Shown here one piece after another: positions 1 to 9,621 of a DNA stretch of 64,000 nucleotides. How positions within the stretch are numbered: position 1 is the first letter of the stretch; the number at the start of each line of letters is the position of its first letter. Below the pieces are notes generated by a model, which saw nothing but the letters and a program-made list of their open reading frames with translations, had not been told where the DNA came from and did no database searches. The translations under genes were made by a program, and so were the position numbers. Source of the DNA: Pseudomonadota bacterium (GTDB lineage Bacteria; Desulfobacterota; Desulfobulbia; Desulfobulbales; JAGXFP01); the NCBI GenBank assembly GCA_018823285.1, contig JAHJIQ010000019.1, positions 1 to 64,000 on the forward strand, given 5' to 3'.

Positions 1-449
1 ACGGTATCGGTGGTCATAATCGCCAGCGAGACACTGGTGAGTCCGTCTGCCGAAAGCTTTTCCACGAGTTTCGGCACCCCTCTGGAAAAGCAATCCATTT
101 CAAGGTGCTCACCAATCACCCCGGTTGAGGCGACCAGCACATCTTCCTCGGCAAGGGAAAGCGCTTCGGCAACCATGGCAGCCGTCTTCCTGGCCGAAGA
201 GATCCCCGGCTGACCGGTGCAGGCATTGGCGATGCCTGAGTTGACCAGGATTGCCCGGGCTTTCAGGTCGGCAAGCCTTTCCATATCGAGAAGGACCGGG
301 GCGGCTTTGACCAGGCTGGTGGTAAATACTCCGGCGGCAACCGCAGGAACCTCGGAAAAGATCAGGCCCAGATCGAGACGGTCCCTGCCCCTGATTCCTG
401 ATTTCACCGCAGCCGACTTGAAGCCCTGGATGGAAAGTTCGCTGGACAT
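1..449 (-). CDS. argJ: ArgJ, glutamate N-acetyltransferase (5' part, runs off the window)
   Basis: This is the N-terminal 149 residues of the bifunctional ornithine acetyltransferase/N-acetylglutamate synthase of the cyclic arginine pathway; the rest lies beyond position 1. The frame carries family hallmarks: NSGIANACTG at about residue 72, ASTGVIGEH at about 107, and AIMTTDT at the window edge. The autocatalytic Ala-Thr cleavage site lies further downstream and is not visible. The ATG at 449 follows a purine-rich GAAGAG stretch and lies 30 nt past the secA stop codon, so it is probably the last visible gene of the secA transcript. Family identification is firm; completeness of the gene cannot be judged. 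Confidence 0.9.
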   Translation of the reverse strand, partial: MSSELSIQGFKSAAVKSGIRGRDRLDLGLIFSEVPAVAAGVFTTSLVKAAPVLLDMERLADLKARAILVNSGIANACTGQPGISSARKTAAMVAEALSLAEEDVLVASTGVIGEHLEMDCFSRGVPKLVEKLSADGLTSVSLAIMTTDT

Positions 450-478
450 TTCTTTTTGCTCTTCTGAGTTTTAATGGA

Positions 479-3016
479 TCAAACTGCCTGACCGCAGCAT
501 TTCTTGTATTTCTTGCCGCTGCCGCAAGGACACAGGGCGTTGCGACCAACCTTTTCACCTTCCCTGCGAACCGGCGTCCGTTCCTTGGGACTCTCACCCC
601 GGCTCAATTCCATCTCCTGCTTTTTCTCACGCTGCTCACGGGCCAGCCTCTCCACCTCGTCTTCCTGGACCAGCTTGATCAGAAAGAGGTGGTTCAAGGT
701 CTGGGTCTTGATGGTTTCCATGAGTTCGGAAAACATCCCGAAACCTTCCCGCTTGTATTCAATCAGCGGGTTTTTCTGGCCGTATCCCCTGAGACCGATA
801 CCCTCTTTCAGATGGTCCATGTTCAGGAGATGTTCCTTCCAGTGTTGGTCGATCACCTGCAGAAGCACCAGCTTTTCCAGATGACGCATGGTTTCAGAAC
901 CGTTTTCGGCCTCCTTCTTTTTGTATCCCTCCTGGAGGATTTCCTGGACCCGGTCCGCCAGTTTGCCGGGAGTCAAATCGGCTTTTTCGTCCTCGGTGAA
1001 AACCGGCTCCAGGCCAAAACCTTTCGCCAGCCGCTCACCGAGGCCATCCCAGTCCCACTCCGGGGAATGCAGCTTGGGATCCGCCACATCGGCAACCACC
1101 AGGTCGGCCATATCGGCGAGCATGTCCTGAATGATCTCCTCGATGCTTTCACTGACCAGGACCTTGCGCCGTTGCTCATAAATCACTTCACGCTGCTTGT
1201 TCATGACATCATCGTATTCCAGAAGATGCTTCCGGATATCGAAGTTGTGCCCTTCGACCTTACGCTGGGCGTTCTCGATGGCCTTGCTGATCATGTTGTG
1301 CTCGATGGGCTCATCTTCTTCCATGCCCAGTTTTTCCATGATTCCGGAAATCCGATCGGAACCGAAAATCCGGAGCAGATCATCCTCAAGCGAGAGGTAG
1401 AAACGGGAGGACCCGGCATCGCCCTGGCGTCCTGCCCGGCCGCGAAGCTGGTTGTCGATCCGGCGGGATTCGTGCCGGCTGGTCCCGAGAATATGCAACC
1501 CCCCCAGGTCCGCCACTCCGGCGCCAAGCTTGATGTCGGTGCCGCGCCCGGCCATGTTGGTGGCGATGGTCACCTTGCCTTTCTGGCCGGCTTCGGCGAT
1601 AATTTCCGCTTCTTTTTCATGCTGCTTGGCATTGAGAACGGAATGGGGAATCCCGGCCTTCTTCAGCATGGCGGAGATCTTCTCGGAAACATCGATACTG
1701 ATGGTGCCCACCAGAACCGGCCGCTGCTGCTCGTGCAACGCCTTGATTTCACGGATTATGGCCCGGTACTTGGCGTTTCGGTTCTTATAGATCACATCCG
1801 CATAATCTTCCCTGATCATGGTGTTGTGGGTCGGCATGATCACCACGTCGAGGTTGTAAATCTTTTTGAACTCAACGGCTTCGGTATCGGCAGTACCGGT
1901 CATCCCGGCAAGCTTTTCATACATCCGGAAATAGTTCTGGAAGGTGATCGAGGCGAGAGTCTGGTTTTCTTTTTCAACCTTGACCTTTTCCTTTGCCTCA
2001 AGCGCCTGGTGCAGACCATCGCTGTAGCGGCGGCCGGCAAGAGCGCGACCGGTGAATTCGTCGACGATCAGGACCTCGCCATCCCGCACCAGATAATCAA
2101 CATCACGGGTAAAGACATAATGCGCCTTCAGGGACTGGTTCAGATGATGCAGCCATTCGATATTCTTCGGATCATACAGGTTATCGACCCCCAGCAGTTT
2201 CTCACCGAGAGCCACCCCTTCTTCGGTCATGGCGATCGAGCGGCTCTTTTCATCAAGGGTGTAGTGAATATCTTTCTTGAAACTGGGCGTAAACCGGTCG
2301 ACCCGCTGGTAGAGCTCGGTAGACATATCCGCCGGGCCGGAAATGATCAGCGGGGTCCTCGCTTCGTCGATCAGGATGGAATCGACCTCATCAACAATGG
2401 CAAAATGGTAATCGCGCTGACAGAAATCTTCCTTGGCGAATTTCATGTTGTCGCGCAGATAGTCAAAGCCGAATTCATTATTGGTGCCGTAGGTGATATC
2501 GCAGGCGTAGGCCGCCCTGCGGTCAGCATCGGACATGTCGTGGACGATCACTCCGGTGGTGAGCCCGAGAAAGGAGTACACCTTGCTCATCCATTCCGCA
2601 TCGCGGCTGGCCAAATAGTCATTCACCGTCACCACGTGAGCGCCACGGCCGGTAAGAGCATTCAGATAGACCGGCATGGTCGCGACCAGGGTCTTCCCCT
2701 CACCGGTCTTCATTTCGGCAATCTTGCCCTGATGAAGAACCATCCCGCCAATAAGCTGGACATCGAAGGGACGCATATCGACCGTTCTTCTCGCCGCCTC
2801 CCGAACCACGGCAAAGGCTTCGACCAGCAGCGCATCAAGAGACTCGCCCTTCCCGATCCGTTCCTTGAACTCAACGGTTTTGGCGACCAGCCGGTGGTCG
2901 TCCAGTTTCTGAATCTCCCCTTCCAGGGCATTGATCGCATCGACCATGGGCCTTAGAGATTTCAGGACCCTTTCATTCTTGCTGCCGAACACCTTTGTGA
3001 GCAAACTTCCAATCAT
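479..3016 (-). CDS. secA: SecA preprotein translocase ATPase
   Basis: SecA is the motor ATPase that pushes unfolded preproteins through SecYEG. At 845 residues it is full length. Walker A is seen as [11 protein letters not shown] near residue 100, the DEAD-type Walker B as [15 protein letters not shown] near 209, and the second helicase domain contains [12 protein letters not shown] and the arginine-finger segment [11 protein letters not shown]. The extreme C-terminus has the SEC-C zinc-binding motif [16 protein letters not shown], which in other bacteria contacts SecB and phospholipids. It is followed by argJ and preceded by a short N-acetyltransferase gene 16 nt upstream, suggesting co-transcription. 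Nothing in the sequence is abnormal. Confidence 0.98.
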   Translation of the reverse strand: MIGSLLTKVFGSKNERVLKSLRPMVDAINALEGEIQKLDDHRLVAKTVEFKERIGKGESLDALLVEAFAVVREAARRTVDMRPFDVQLIGGMVLHQGKIAEMKTGEGKTLVATMPVYLNALTGRGAHVVTVNDYLASRDAEWMSKVYSFLGLTTGVIVHDMSDADRRAAYACDITYGTNNEFGFDYLRDNMKFAKEDFCQRDYHFAIVDEVDSILIDEARTPLIISGPADMSTELYQRVDRFTPSFKKDIHYTLDEKSRSIAMTEEGVALGEKLLGVDNLYDPKNIEWLHHLNQSLKAHYVFTRDVDYLVRDGEVLIVDEFTGRALAGRRYSDGLHQALEAKEKVKVEKENQTLASITFQNYFRMYEKLAGMTGTADTEAVEFKKIYNLDVVIMPTHNTMIREDYADVIYKNRNAKYRAIIREIKALHEQQRPVLVGTISIDVSEKISAMLKKAGIPHSVLNAKQHEKEAEIIAEAGQKGKVTIATNMAGRGTDIKLGAGVADLGGLHILGTSRHESRRIDNQLRGRAGRQGDAGSSRFYLSLEDDLLRIFGSDRISGIMEKLGMEEDEPIEHNMISKAIENAQRKVEGHNFDIRKHLLEYDDVMNKQREVIYEQRRKVLVSESIEEIIQDMLADMADLVVADVADPKLHSPEWDWDGLGERLAKGFGLEPVFTEDEKADLTPGKLADRVQEILQEGYKKKEAENGSETMRHLEKLVLLQVIDQHWKEHLLNMDHLKEGIGLRGYGQKNPLIEYKREGFGMFSELMETIKTQTLNHLFLIKLVQEDEVERLAREQREKKQEMELSRGESPKERTPVRREGEKVGRNALCPCGSGKKYKKCCGQAV

Positions 3017-3032
3017 TATCTGAAACTCCCGT

Positions 3033-3494
3033 TTATCTTTCCCAGATCATCGCTTCTTCGTTACAATCAGGGAATTTTGGGCACTGGATACAATCACTCC
3101 AGACCTTGTGAGGCAATTCTCCCTTATCTATCTTCCTGAAACCCATGGCGGCAAAAAACTGCGGCTGGTAGGTCAGGGTGAAAACCCTGCTGATTCCAAA
3201 ACTGTCCGCCTCTTCCAGGCATGTCTTGACCAGCGCCCTGCCGATCCCCTTTCGCTGACTCCCTTCGACGACCGCGAGCGACCTGATCTCCGCCAGATTC
3301 TCCCAGCAGACGTGCAGGGCGCAGGCGCCGAGCACCCCTCCCGCCTCCTGCGCAGGATCGACATAAATGACAAAATCCCGCAACTGGTCATAGAGGGAGC
3401 TCAAAGAACGGCCAAGCAGCAGACCTTTGTCCGAGAAATGCTGGAGAAGCTTGTAGATGGCCTTGACATCCTCCATTCTGGCATTACGGATCAT
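3033..3494 (-). CDS. Short GNAT N-acetyltransferase, ArgA-like
   Basis: A 153-residue GNAT acyltransferase. The acetyl-CoA loop is visible as [13 protein letters not shown] (V/Q-x-x-G-x-G/A pattern), and the C-terminus has the Cys-containing sequence [18 protein letters not shown]. That tail is characteristic of the short, stand-alone N-acetylglutamate synthase-like proteins that replace long ArgA in many delta-proteobacteria and actinobacteria. The start at 3494 is chosen because AGGAG lies 10 nt upstream; an in-frame ATG at 3533 has no such site. The nearby argJ fits a role in arginine synthesis, but the substrate is inferred. The Cys cluster may bind a metal. Confidence 0.75.
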   Translation of the reverse strand: MIRNARMEDVKAIYKLLQHFSDKGLLLGRSLSSLYDQLRDFVIYVDPAQEAGGVLGACALHVCWENLAEIRSLAVVEGSQRKGIGRALVKTCLEEADSFGISRVFTLTYQPQFFAAMGFRKIDKGELPHKVWSDCIQCPKFPDCNEEAMIWER

Positions 3495-3707
3495 AAGCGG
3501 AACACTCCTGAAAATTAAAGTTCCCCGGGGCATGCAAATATAATTTGAGCCGCAGGGATTATATGTTCAACGTCAGGATCTGCAAACAGGCTCATTCCGG
3601 CAGATCGTTATTTTATTCTACTTACATATCGGGCGTCTAACATACTGCAGGGGACAGTGCAGGTCAAGGAGAGACACCATGACCGGGACTGACTAAAAAC
3701 CCACTTT

Positions 3708-3817
3708 CACCCTTTGGGTATCCATCTTGATGTCTCGCAAGCTCGCTTTCGCCCAGGGGCATAAAGCTGCTTAACTTAACTAATCGGTACGAGCAGACAA
3801 GCTGCTCAATCGAAGCT
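3708..3817. repeat. Family E repeat (long variant)
   Basis: The 323-base gap between the SPOR gene and the N-acetyltransferase gene holds one copy of the interspersed E unit. It begins CACCCTTTGGGTAT, carries an extra CTCGCAAGCTCGC segment, and ends with the hairpin GAGCAG-ACAA-GCTGCTC followed by GAAGCTTTA. The repeat abuts the stop codon of the SPOR gene at 3818. No other gene is seen in the gap. Confidence 0.7.
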
Positions 3818-4384
3818 TTATCTGTTTTCGGGGACCAGCGCGATAAACGGCTTCTGCTTTTCCTTTTTTTTGAGCATCTCTGCGTACTCCTTGGCCGCAT
3901 CCATTTTATCAAACCTGCCGATGTATACCCGGGTGAAAGAATCCCCCCCTCCCTCCGGCGCCCGGGAAAAAGCATCATATCCCTTGGTCCGCCAGTCGGC
4001 AACTGCCTTCCCGGCGAGTTTTCCATCCTTGAAAGCAGCCACCTGGACCGAAAAGAAAGAGGGGTCTTCTTCAGGTTCAGGGCGGTTTCTGACCTTCTCC
4101 TTTGCCGGAGGAGAGGCAACTTCCTTGTCCTGCATCAACACCACCGCCGCTTTTTCAGGCGCAGGTTCTGCGGCAGGAGTCACCAGGGTTTTCTTTTTGA
4201 TCGGTACTTTTTTCGCCGCCATCTCCGGGCCGGGAGGAGAGCTGAGGATTGTCTGGCCGGCCCAGACCCCCAGGAGAAACATCCAGAGAAAAATACAGAG
4301 GCAGACGATGCCGGCACCGAGCAACCCCTTCAGCGACAGTTCAAATTGTACTGAAAATTTCTTTTTCCGGTCAGTGGGGGGCAT
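3818..4384 (-). CDS. SPOR-domain membrane protein
   Basis: A 188-residue bitopic inner-membrane protein. One transmembrane helix (about residues 20-44, LLGAGIVCLCIFLWMFLLGVW) follows a short charged N-terminus. A Lys/Pro/Glu-rich periplasmic linker leads to a C-terminal SPOR domain (about 110-185, starting FFSVQVAAFKDG). SPOR domains bind peptidoglycan stripped of stem peptides at division sites. An in-frame GTG at 4396 would overlap the argS stop as GTGA. The ATG at 4384 is preferred because GAGG stands 6 nt upstream. The gene lies directly behind argS, so the two are probably co-transcribed. Its exact role in division or wall remodelling is not determined. Confidence 0.8.
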   Translation of the reverse strand: MPPTDRKKKFSVQFELSLKGLLGAGIVCLCIFLWMFLLGVWAGQTILSSPPGPEMAAKKVPIKKKTLVTPAAEPAPEKAAVVLMQDKEVASPPAKEKVRNRPEPEEDPSFFSVQVAAFKDGKLAGKAVADWRTKGYDAFSRAPEGGGDSFTRVYIGRFDKMDAAKEYAEMLKKKEKQKPFIALVPENR

Positions 4385-4392
4385 ACCCAACC

Positions 4393-6051
4393 TCACATGG
4401 ATTCAGGAGCGCCGACCCCGATAAGGTGCAGGCCGTTGCGCAGAATGATTTTAAGTCCCTCCGCCAGCCAGAGTCTGGCCTTGGAAAGTTCAAGATCCTC
4501 GGAGAGTATCCGGTGCTTATTGTAATAACTGTGGAACTGCGCCGCCAGGTCCTGCATATAAAAAATCACCCGATGGGGTTCCAGGTCCATGGCAGCGCTT
4601 CTGACCAGTTCCGGCCAGCCCGCCATTGACTTCAGCAGAGCCAACTCCTCCGGTTCCACCAGAAGCTGCAGGTCCGCACCATCGATATCCCCCCGTTCGA
4701 CCCCCTTTTCCACAGCTTTCTTGTTGATACTCGCAAGCCTCGCGTGGCCATACTGCATGTAATACACCGGGTTCTCCTGGCTCTGCTGGGTGGCCAGGTC
4801 AAGGTCGAACTCAAGCTGGCTGTCGGCTTTACGCATCAGGAAAAAGAACCGGACCACATCGACCCCGACCTCGTCGACCAGCTCATCCACCGTGATAAAA
4901 TTGGCCTTGCGGGTCGACATTTTCACCTGCTTGCCCTCCCGCATCAGGGTCACGAACTGGTGGAGCACCACCGTCACCTTCTGCGGATCATAGCCAAGCG
5001 CCTCCACCCCGGCCAGAACGTCGGGGACGGTGGCGATGTGATCCGAGCCGAAGATATTGACCATCCAGTCAAAACCGCGCCTGAATTTTTCCCGATGATA
5101 CGCAATATCGGGCAGCCGGTAGGTGGGTTCCCCGGTACTCTTGATGATCACCCGGTCCTGATCATGGCCGAACTCGGTGGTTTTGAACCAGACCGCGCCG
5201 TCCTGGTCATAGACCAGTCCCTTGTTCCGCAAGGTCGCGACGACATCATCGATCAATCCGTCATCATAGAGGGTGTGTTCGTTGAAGTAGTTGTCGAATT
5301 TGATCCCGAGACGGGTGAGGGTCCCGTTGATATCGGCAAAAATTGCCTGCTCCGCCTTCTCCTTGAAGGGGGTGAAATCTGTCACGTCCTTGAGGCTGTC
5401 ACCGGATTCCCGGATCATTGAATCGGCGATTTCCCGGATATATTCTCCCTGATATCCATCCTCGGGGAATTCAGATTCAAGGCCGAGCTGCTCAAGATAC
5501 CTGGCCCGCGTTGATTCGCCGAGAACCCGCATCTGGCGGCCGGCATCGTTATAGTAATACTCGCGGGTCACCACGTGTCCGGTGGCGGAAAGGAGCCTGG
5601 CAATGGCATCGCCAAGAACCGCCTGCCGGCCATGACCGACACTTAACGGCCCGGTCGGATTGGCGCTGACGAATTCGACCATGACCTTGCGGCCTTTGCC
5701 TTCCTCGCTGAGTCCGAATTTCTCATTCTGCCGGCAGACTTCCGGCAGCACCGCCTGCCACACCCTGGGATTGATCACAAAATTGACAAATCCCGGTCCG
5801 GCGATCTCGGCACGGCTGATCAGCTCATCATGCTTCGCCACCATCCCGACCAGCCTGGCTGCGATCTCCCGCGGATTTTTCTTTTCCCGCCCGGCAATGA
5901 CCATTGCCATGTTGGTGGCATAATCACCATGGGACGCCTGGCGGGGCGCTTCAACGGAATAACCGCCGTCCGCTTCCGCCGACCATAACCCCTGAACAAC
6001 CCCGTCGTTGAAGCATTGATCAAGTATTTCTTTCAAACGTTTTCTGATCAT
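4393..6051 (-). CDS. argS: Arginyl-tRNA synthetase
   Basis: Class Ia aminoacyl-tRNA synthetase charging tRNA-Arg; 552 residues, normal for the family. The HIGH signature appears as SVGHGRQAVLGDAI after the SANPTGPL segment, and the KMSKS-equivalent as KMSTRKANFITVDEL. The C-terminus is a DALR-type anticodon-binding helix bundle (ALLKSMAGWPELV onward). It lies between alr upstream (143-nt gap, so it may have its own promoter) and the SPOR gene downstream. Confidence 0.97.
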   Translation of the reverse strand: MIRKRLKEILDQCFNDGVVQGLWSAEADGGYSVEAPRQASHGDYATNMAMVIAGREKKNPREIAARLVGMVAKHDELISRAEIAGPGFVNFVINPRVWQAVLPEVCRQNEKFGLSEEGKGRKVMVEFVSANPTGPLSVGHGRQAVLGDAIARLLSATGHVVTREYYYNDAGRQMRVLGESTRARYLEQLGLESEFPEDGYQGEYIREIADSMIRESGDSLKDVTDFTPFKEKAEQAIFADINGTLTRLGIKFDNYFNEHTLYDDGLIDDVVATLRNKGLVYDQDGAVWFKTTEFGHDQDRVIIKSTGEPTYRLPDIAYHREKFRRGFDWMVNIFGSDHIATVPDVLAGVEALGYDPQKVTVVLHQFVTLMREGKQVKMSTRKANFITVDELVDEVGVDVVRFFFLMRKADSQLEFDLDLATQQSQENPVYYMQYGHARLASINKKAVEKGVERGDIDGADLQLLVEPEELALLKSMAGWPELVRSAAMDLEPHRVIFYMQDLAAQFHSYYNKHRILSEDLELSKARLWLAEGLKIILRNGLHLIGVGAPESM

Positions 6052-6194
6052 CTGTCTATTTCCGCGAAAATTGATGAATTCATAAAAAGTCGTCTGCGTC
6101 CAGATGAGCCAACATTAAATCAACCTGTTAAATGGCACCGTCCGTCCATCTCGTGGCTTTTTACGAGACCGGCAAAATCTATTTCTTCCCAAGA

Positions 6195-7331
6195 TCAAAC
6201 ATAAAACCTGTGATTGCTGCCGCCGAAGGTGCAGAGAACTTCGTAACTGATGGTTTCGAGCCAGCCCGCTATTTCATCGGCGCTGATCTCCTCCAGTCCC
6301 TGCCTGCCCATCAGGACAACTTCGTCTCCGGCCTGCACCCGGTCGAGATCGGTGATATCAGCCATGCAGGCATTCATGCATATCCGGCCCACCACCGGGA
6401 CCCTCTTCCCGCCGATCAGAACTTCTGCCCGGCCGGACAATCGCCGCAGATAGCCGTCGTCATACCCGACCGGCAATACGGCAAGTCTGGTCGGTCGGGT
6501 TGTGGTGAATTGATGCCCGTAACTGACACCATATCCCGCCGGGACCTCCTTGACCTGGATCACCCTTGTTTTGAAAGACATTACCGGCTGCAGGGTGATC
6601 CCGGAACAGAAATCGCTGCCGGCCGAAGGGCAACAGCCGTACAATGCGATCCCGGGCCGGATCATGTTAAGACGGCTGCCGGGATTCCTGATGGCGGCGG
6701 CAGAGTTGGCAATATGAGATACACTGCCGGCAAAACGCTCATGAATTTTCTTCACAAGCTGTGAGAATACCGCCGTCTGCGTATCGGTGGCCGACTGGTC
6801 TGATGAGTCCGCCATCGGAAAATGACTCAGCACCCCCGCAAGCTCCACGCCAGCCAGCTCTGAAAAAAGCTCAAGATATTCATCCACCTCGTCGGGCATG
6901 ATCCCGAGCCGCCCCATCCCGGTATCGATCTTCAGGTGAACCGGAACCTTTTTGCCTTCCTTCTCCGCCCTGGCGGAGAGTTCTTTGATCATCGCGAGAT
7001 CATACACCACCGGGGCAAGGGCATATCTGATAATTTCGGAAAAATTTTCAGCCATCGCACCGAGCAGAACGATGATCTCTCCTTCAATCCCCGCCTTGCG
7101 CAACCGCACCCCTTCTTCGGTTTCCGCAACCCCGAACACAGAAGCCCCGATATCTGCAAGAGCGGCAGCAACCTCAACCAGTCCGTGACCATATGCATCC
7201 GATTTCACCACCGGCATCACCCGTGCATCGGGCCCTGCAAGATTGCTGAGATTACGGTAATTGGCCTGGAGATTTTCCAGATTGATTTCGATCCTGTTCC
7301 AGGATCCTGAAGGGGTGACTTCTGCCATCAT
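6195..7331 (-). CDS. alr: Alanine racemase
   Basis: PLP-dependent racemase making D-alanine for peptidoglycan; 378 residues. The PLP lysine is in MPVVKSDAYGHGLVEVA near residue 43, and the catalytic tyrosine of the C-terminal domain is in GYGVSYGHQF. The substrate-binding segment SHFPMADSSD is also present. Its start lies 4 nt beyond the stop codon of the membrane-protein gene, suggesting translational coupling. It is functionally linked to the wall enzymes elsewhere in the window (YkuD proteins, DacA-type peptidase) but not adjacent to them. Confidence 0.96.
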   Translation of the reverse strand: MMAEVTPSGSWNRIEINLENLQANYRNLSNLAGPDARVMPVVKSDAYGHGLVEVAAALADIGASVFGVAETEEGVRLRKAGIEGEIIVLLGAMAENFSEIIRYALAPVVYDLAMIKELSARAEKEGKKVPVHLKIDTGMGRLGIMPDEVDEYLELFSELAGVELAGVLSHFPMADSSDQSATDTQTAVFSQLVKKIHERFAGSVSHIANSAAAIRNPGSRLNMIRPGIALYGCCPSAGSDFCSGITLQPVMSFKTRVIQVKEVPAGYGVSYGHQFTTTRPTRLAVLPVGYDDGYLRRLSGRAEVLIGGKRVPVVGRICMNACMADITDLDRVQAGDEVVLMGRQGLEEISADEIAGWLETISYEVLCTFGGSNHRFYV

Positions 7332-7335
7332 CTTA

Positions 7336-7770
7336 TCAGCTGTTCAGAGGAGATTTCGAGCTTCCGGAGAGGACCGACCACACCTTCCGGCTTGACCAGA
7401 AAAGACTGAAGCCCACGGTAAAATAGACCACCCCGATAAACCACAGCGGCAAAGAAGATGCCCTGAGTAACCGGCCGAAGAGGATCATCGCCAGAACCAG
7501 CATCCAGGTCCGCCATGAATAGATTCCGCCCAGACATTGATTTTCACCTTTCTCAAGAATTCTGAGCATGTTTTTCTCGGCCACCCGGTCGAGCACCAGA
7601 CCTGACTTTACAAGACCGATCAAAACAGCCGCCGGAAAAAGCCACTCCAGGCCGGACCCGCTGATCCCGAAAAAACCACGGACCATCAGCATCATCCCGA
7701 TCAGGCTCCAGAGCAGGGCCGCCAGAAGGATCCGGGTTTTCACCGAAGCGTTGGGCTTGAAACGATTCAT
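7336..7770 (-). CDS. Hypothetical integral membrane protein
   Basis: A 144-residue protein not assigned to a family. It shows about four hydrophobic segments: ILLAALLWSLIGMMLMV near residues 14-30, WLFPAAVLIGLVKSGLVL near 40-57, WMLVLAMILFGRLL near 89-102 and WFIGVVYFTVGFSLFW near 110-125, joined by short charged loops. It is the first gene of the leftward block that continues into alr. No enzymatic motif is visible, and function cannot be inferred from the sequence. Confidence 0.6.
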   Translation of the reverse strand: MNRFKPNASVKTRILLAALLWSLIGMMLMVRGFFGISGSGLEWLFPAAVLIGLVKSGLVLDRVAEKNMLRILEKGENQCLGGIYSWRTWMLVLAMILFGRLLRASSLPLWFIGVVYFTVGFSLFWSSRKVWSVLSGSSKSPLNS

Positions 7771-7971
7771 AAAATTCTCCCCTCTCTGTTTTACTACAAA
7801 GGGAGCCTATTGCAAGATATCCGGGAAAAGAGAAGAAATATTCCAGAACCGGAAAAAAATCTGCCAACCGATAAGCCAATTTCAACAAATAACCGTCAAA
7901 CTCCTGCGCGGCACCGGCATAAGGGGACGTACAGGGAATGGCACAGCGGTAATGGCAGTATTTACGGCCCC

Positions 7972-8014
7972 TAAAAAAATGGGCCCGTCTTCACAGTGAA
8001 GTGAAAACAGGCCC
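7972..8014 (-). terminator. Rho-independent terminator for the ferredoxin gene
   Basis: On the minus strand, GGGCCTGTTTTCAC pairs with GTGAAGACGGGCCC around a short loop and is followed by ATTTTTTT. It lies about 145 nt beyond the ferredoxin stop codon, after the tandem E repeat. The rest of the 7771-8158 gap holds no convincing gene. Confidence 0.75.
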
Positions 8015-8050
8015 GAATTTCCATTCCGGAAATTTTCCGTAACCGTTCTT

Positions 8051-8160
8051 GCACCCTTCGGGGATAAGTTTCGTACGAGCAGACAAGCAGCTCAACTTAA
8101 GCTTTGCACCCTTCGGGGATAAGTTTCGTACGAGCAGACAAGCTGCTCAACTTAAGCTTT
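8051..8160. repeat. Family E 55-bp unit, tandem duplication
   Basis: Two head-to-tail copies, 8051-8105 and 8106-8160, are identical except for one base (AAGCAGCTC versus AAGCTGCTC). Each reads CACCCTTCGGGGATAAG at one end and contains the hairpin GAGCAG-ACAA-GCTGCTC near the other. The second unit ends inside the ferredoxin stop codon region. Related single copies occur at 3708, 9421, 30612, 35905, 36041, 48987 and 58310. Confidence 0.9.
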
Positions 8161-8344
8161 AAACCTCGGTTACGGTAATGGCGCCTTCCGGGCAAACCTC
8201 GATGCAGGTCTCGCAACCAAGACACTCATCCATGTTGACCGGCTCCGACTTGCCATCTTCCATCTCGAAAACCTGTGCGGGACAGGCATTAACACATTCT
8301 TCATCGCCATTGCATTTGTCTTTGTCGACTTCTACCTGATACAT
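8159..8344 (-). CDS. Small ferredoxin with an Asp-substituted cluster site
   Basis: A 61-residue bacterial-type ferredoxin. The C-terminal half has a complete [4Fe-4S] motif, C41-x2-C44-x2-C47-x3-C51-P. The N-terminal half reads C11-x2-D14-x2-C17-x3-C21-P, with aspartate where the second cysteine of a standard cluster would be. In characterised ferredoxins (Pyrococcus, Desulfovibrio africanus Fd III) this pattern goes with an interconvertible [3Fe-4S]/[4Fe-4S] centre. It stands alone with its own terminator, so its redox partner is not revealed by context. AGGAT precedes the ATG. Confidence 0.93.
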   Translation of the reverse strand: MYQVEVDKDKCNGDEECVNACPAQVFEMEDGKSEPVNMDECLGCETCIEVCPEGAITVTEV

Positions 8345-8793
8345 ATTAGATCCTCCGTAAAAATTATTAATGATTTCAGTATATTATCGCTGATGTGGCC
8401 CGACCGGAAAAGTTACTGCGAGCCGGCCCTTTAACAATAGAAATTACCTTCTATTTCACCTCCGTTTTTTTGTCAATGAAAAAAAGACACATCACAATAA
8501 GTTCTAAGCTTCCCGGCCAACCAGAGAAAAATCGACAAACGGAACCGCAAAGTTTGACCCTCCTGCGGATTTTTTCATACAAGACCAAAGAATCGGTTCA
8601 TTGCGCTCTCAACAACAGACAATGCGAGGATTCCGAAATGTTACAATGACACCACAGCTCCCTTGCCCATATTTCCAAGGTAGGTGTTGACCTCATTTTG
8701 CGGTTGTTATAGAGTGCGACTCGCATTTTTAAATAATAACCATACCGGTCATGACGGAGAACCTGATCGATACAAAAAGTTCTGGTGAAGCGG
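8345..8793. other. Divergent intergenic region
   Basis: This 450-base gap separates the leftward ferredoxin gene from the rightward Cys-rich small gene, so it must hold both promoters. No ribosome-binding site with a credible frame and no repeat copy was recognised here. Confidence 0.5.
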
Positions 8794-9153
8794 ATGAAAA
8801 TCAAAAAGAAAGCCAAAGTCTCAAAACCATCCTCAAAACTGGTCGCCCAGAAAAACGAACTGGCCATGATTGCCGGAATCATGGAAGGCAGCCCGGACGG
8901 AATCGGCGTCGCAGTGATCCGGTTGGAATGCGGTTGCAAGAAAATGGCCGCCGTGGACAAGACCGGCGAACCGGCCAGCAAGGTCGTTATTTACCGGGAC
9001 CAGGCAGACAGCATCTGTGACAAGTGCAAAAAAGACAATGGCGATTTCAGCAGGGTCCTCGAACAATTCATCGACTGGGCTGCCCCTGAACCGGACGGCG
9101 CAACCCAAAAGCGGATTGAAACCAAGGTTTTCGGAACCTACCCTCAGGCCTGA
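8794..9153 (+). CDS. Small Cys-rich protein, possible zinc ribbon
   Basis: A 119-residue soluble protein. Its N-terminus is very Lys-rich (KIKKKAKVSKPSSK), and two cysteine pairs, CGC near residue 46 and CDKC near 74, could form one zinc site. I do not recognise the family. The ATG at 8794 is preferred over an in-frame GTG at 8785 because GGTGA stands just upstream. It is a single gene, with repeat-rich non-coding DNA downstream. Codon use and frame integrity suggest it is real. Confidence 0.55.
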   Translation: MKIKKKAKVSKPSSKLVAQKNELAMIAGIMEGSPDGIGVAVIRLECGCKKMAAVDKTGEPASKVVIYRDQADSICDKCKKDNGDFSRVLEQFIDWAAPEPDGATQKRIETKVFGTYPQA

Positions 9154-9172
9154 GAGTTTCTCTCCCGGTGGG

Positions 9173-9301
9173 TGAGATAATAAGGATTTCCTTTTCGTGC
9201 TTTGCTAAAATTTGGAGGCGACCCAGAATTTACCCTCCGAATCACATAACAGTGTTTATGCGTAATGGACTTACAGCTGAATATCTGACCAAAATCAAAA
9301 C
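9173..9301. repeat. Family C repeat, copy 1
   Basis: About 130 bp that match 13436-13564 in the same orientation at roughly 80% identity. Shared blocks include GCTAAAATTTGGAGGC and ACAGTGTTTATGCGTAATGG. No inverted ends or target duplication were found. The two copies bracket the YkuD/lipoprotein block as direct repeats. Confidence 0.75.
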
Positions 9302-9385
9302 TACGGACAGCATTCAGCGTAAAACAGCTCGAAAATCACGAATAAAACGCGCGCAAATTTTCATTCACTGCCTAATAATCACCAC

Positions 9386-9570
9386 CACAACTTTCCGAGT
9401 TTGGCTAATCTCCCGATAAAGCTGAGTTGAGCAGCTGGCCTACTCGCACCGATAAGCGAGCTTGCGAGACATCGAGACTTATACCCGAAGGGTGAAACAA
9501 AGGGGTTTCGGCGATTTGTTATTGCACGTGTTCCACAAGTAGCCAGGAGTCAGAAGCCAGGAGAAACCCC
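9386..9570 (-). mobile_element. Family A MITE, half copy
   Basis: Begins with the family end CACAACTTTCCGAG and matches one half of the full copies: TCCCGATAAAGCTGAGTTGAGC, then the E hairpin unit, then the AGAAGCCAGGAG arm. The other half is missing, so this is a deletion derivative with no detectable target duplication. The 3' border is approximate. Confidence 0.75.
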
Positions 9571-9621
9571 CTCCAGTAGCACAGAATACCTGTAATTATC
9601 GAGACGGCAGCTATAAAAAAT

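Noticed and set aside
689..2956. Long open frame opposite secA (755 codons)
   Set aside because: It is the antisense shadow of secA; secA is unmistakable and the antisense translation shows no motif or ribosome-binding site.
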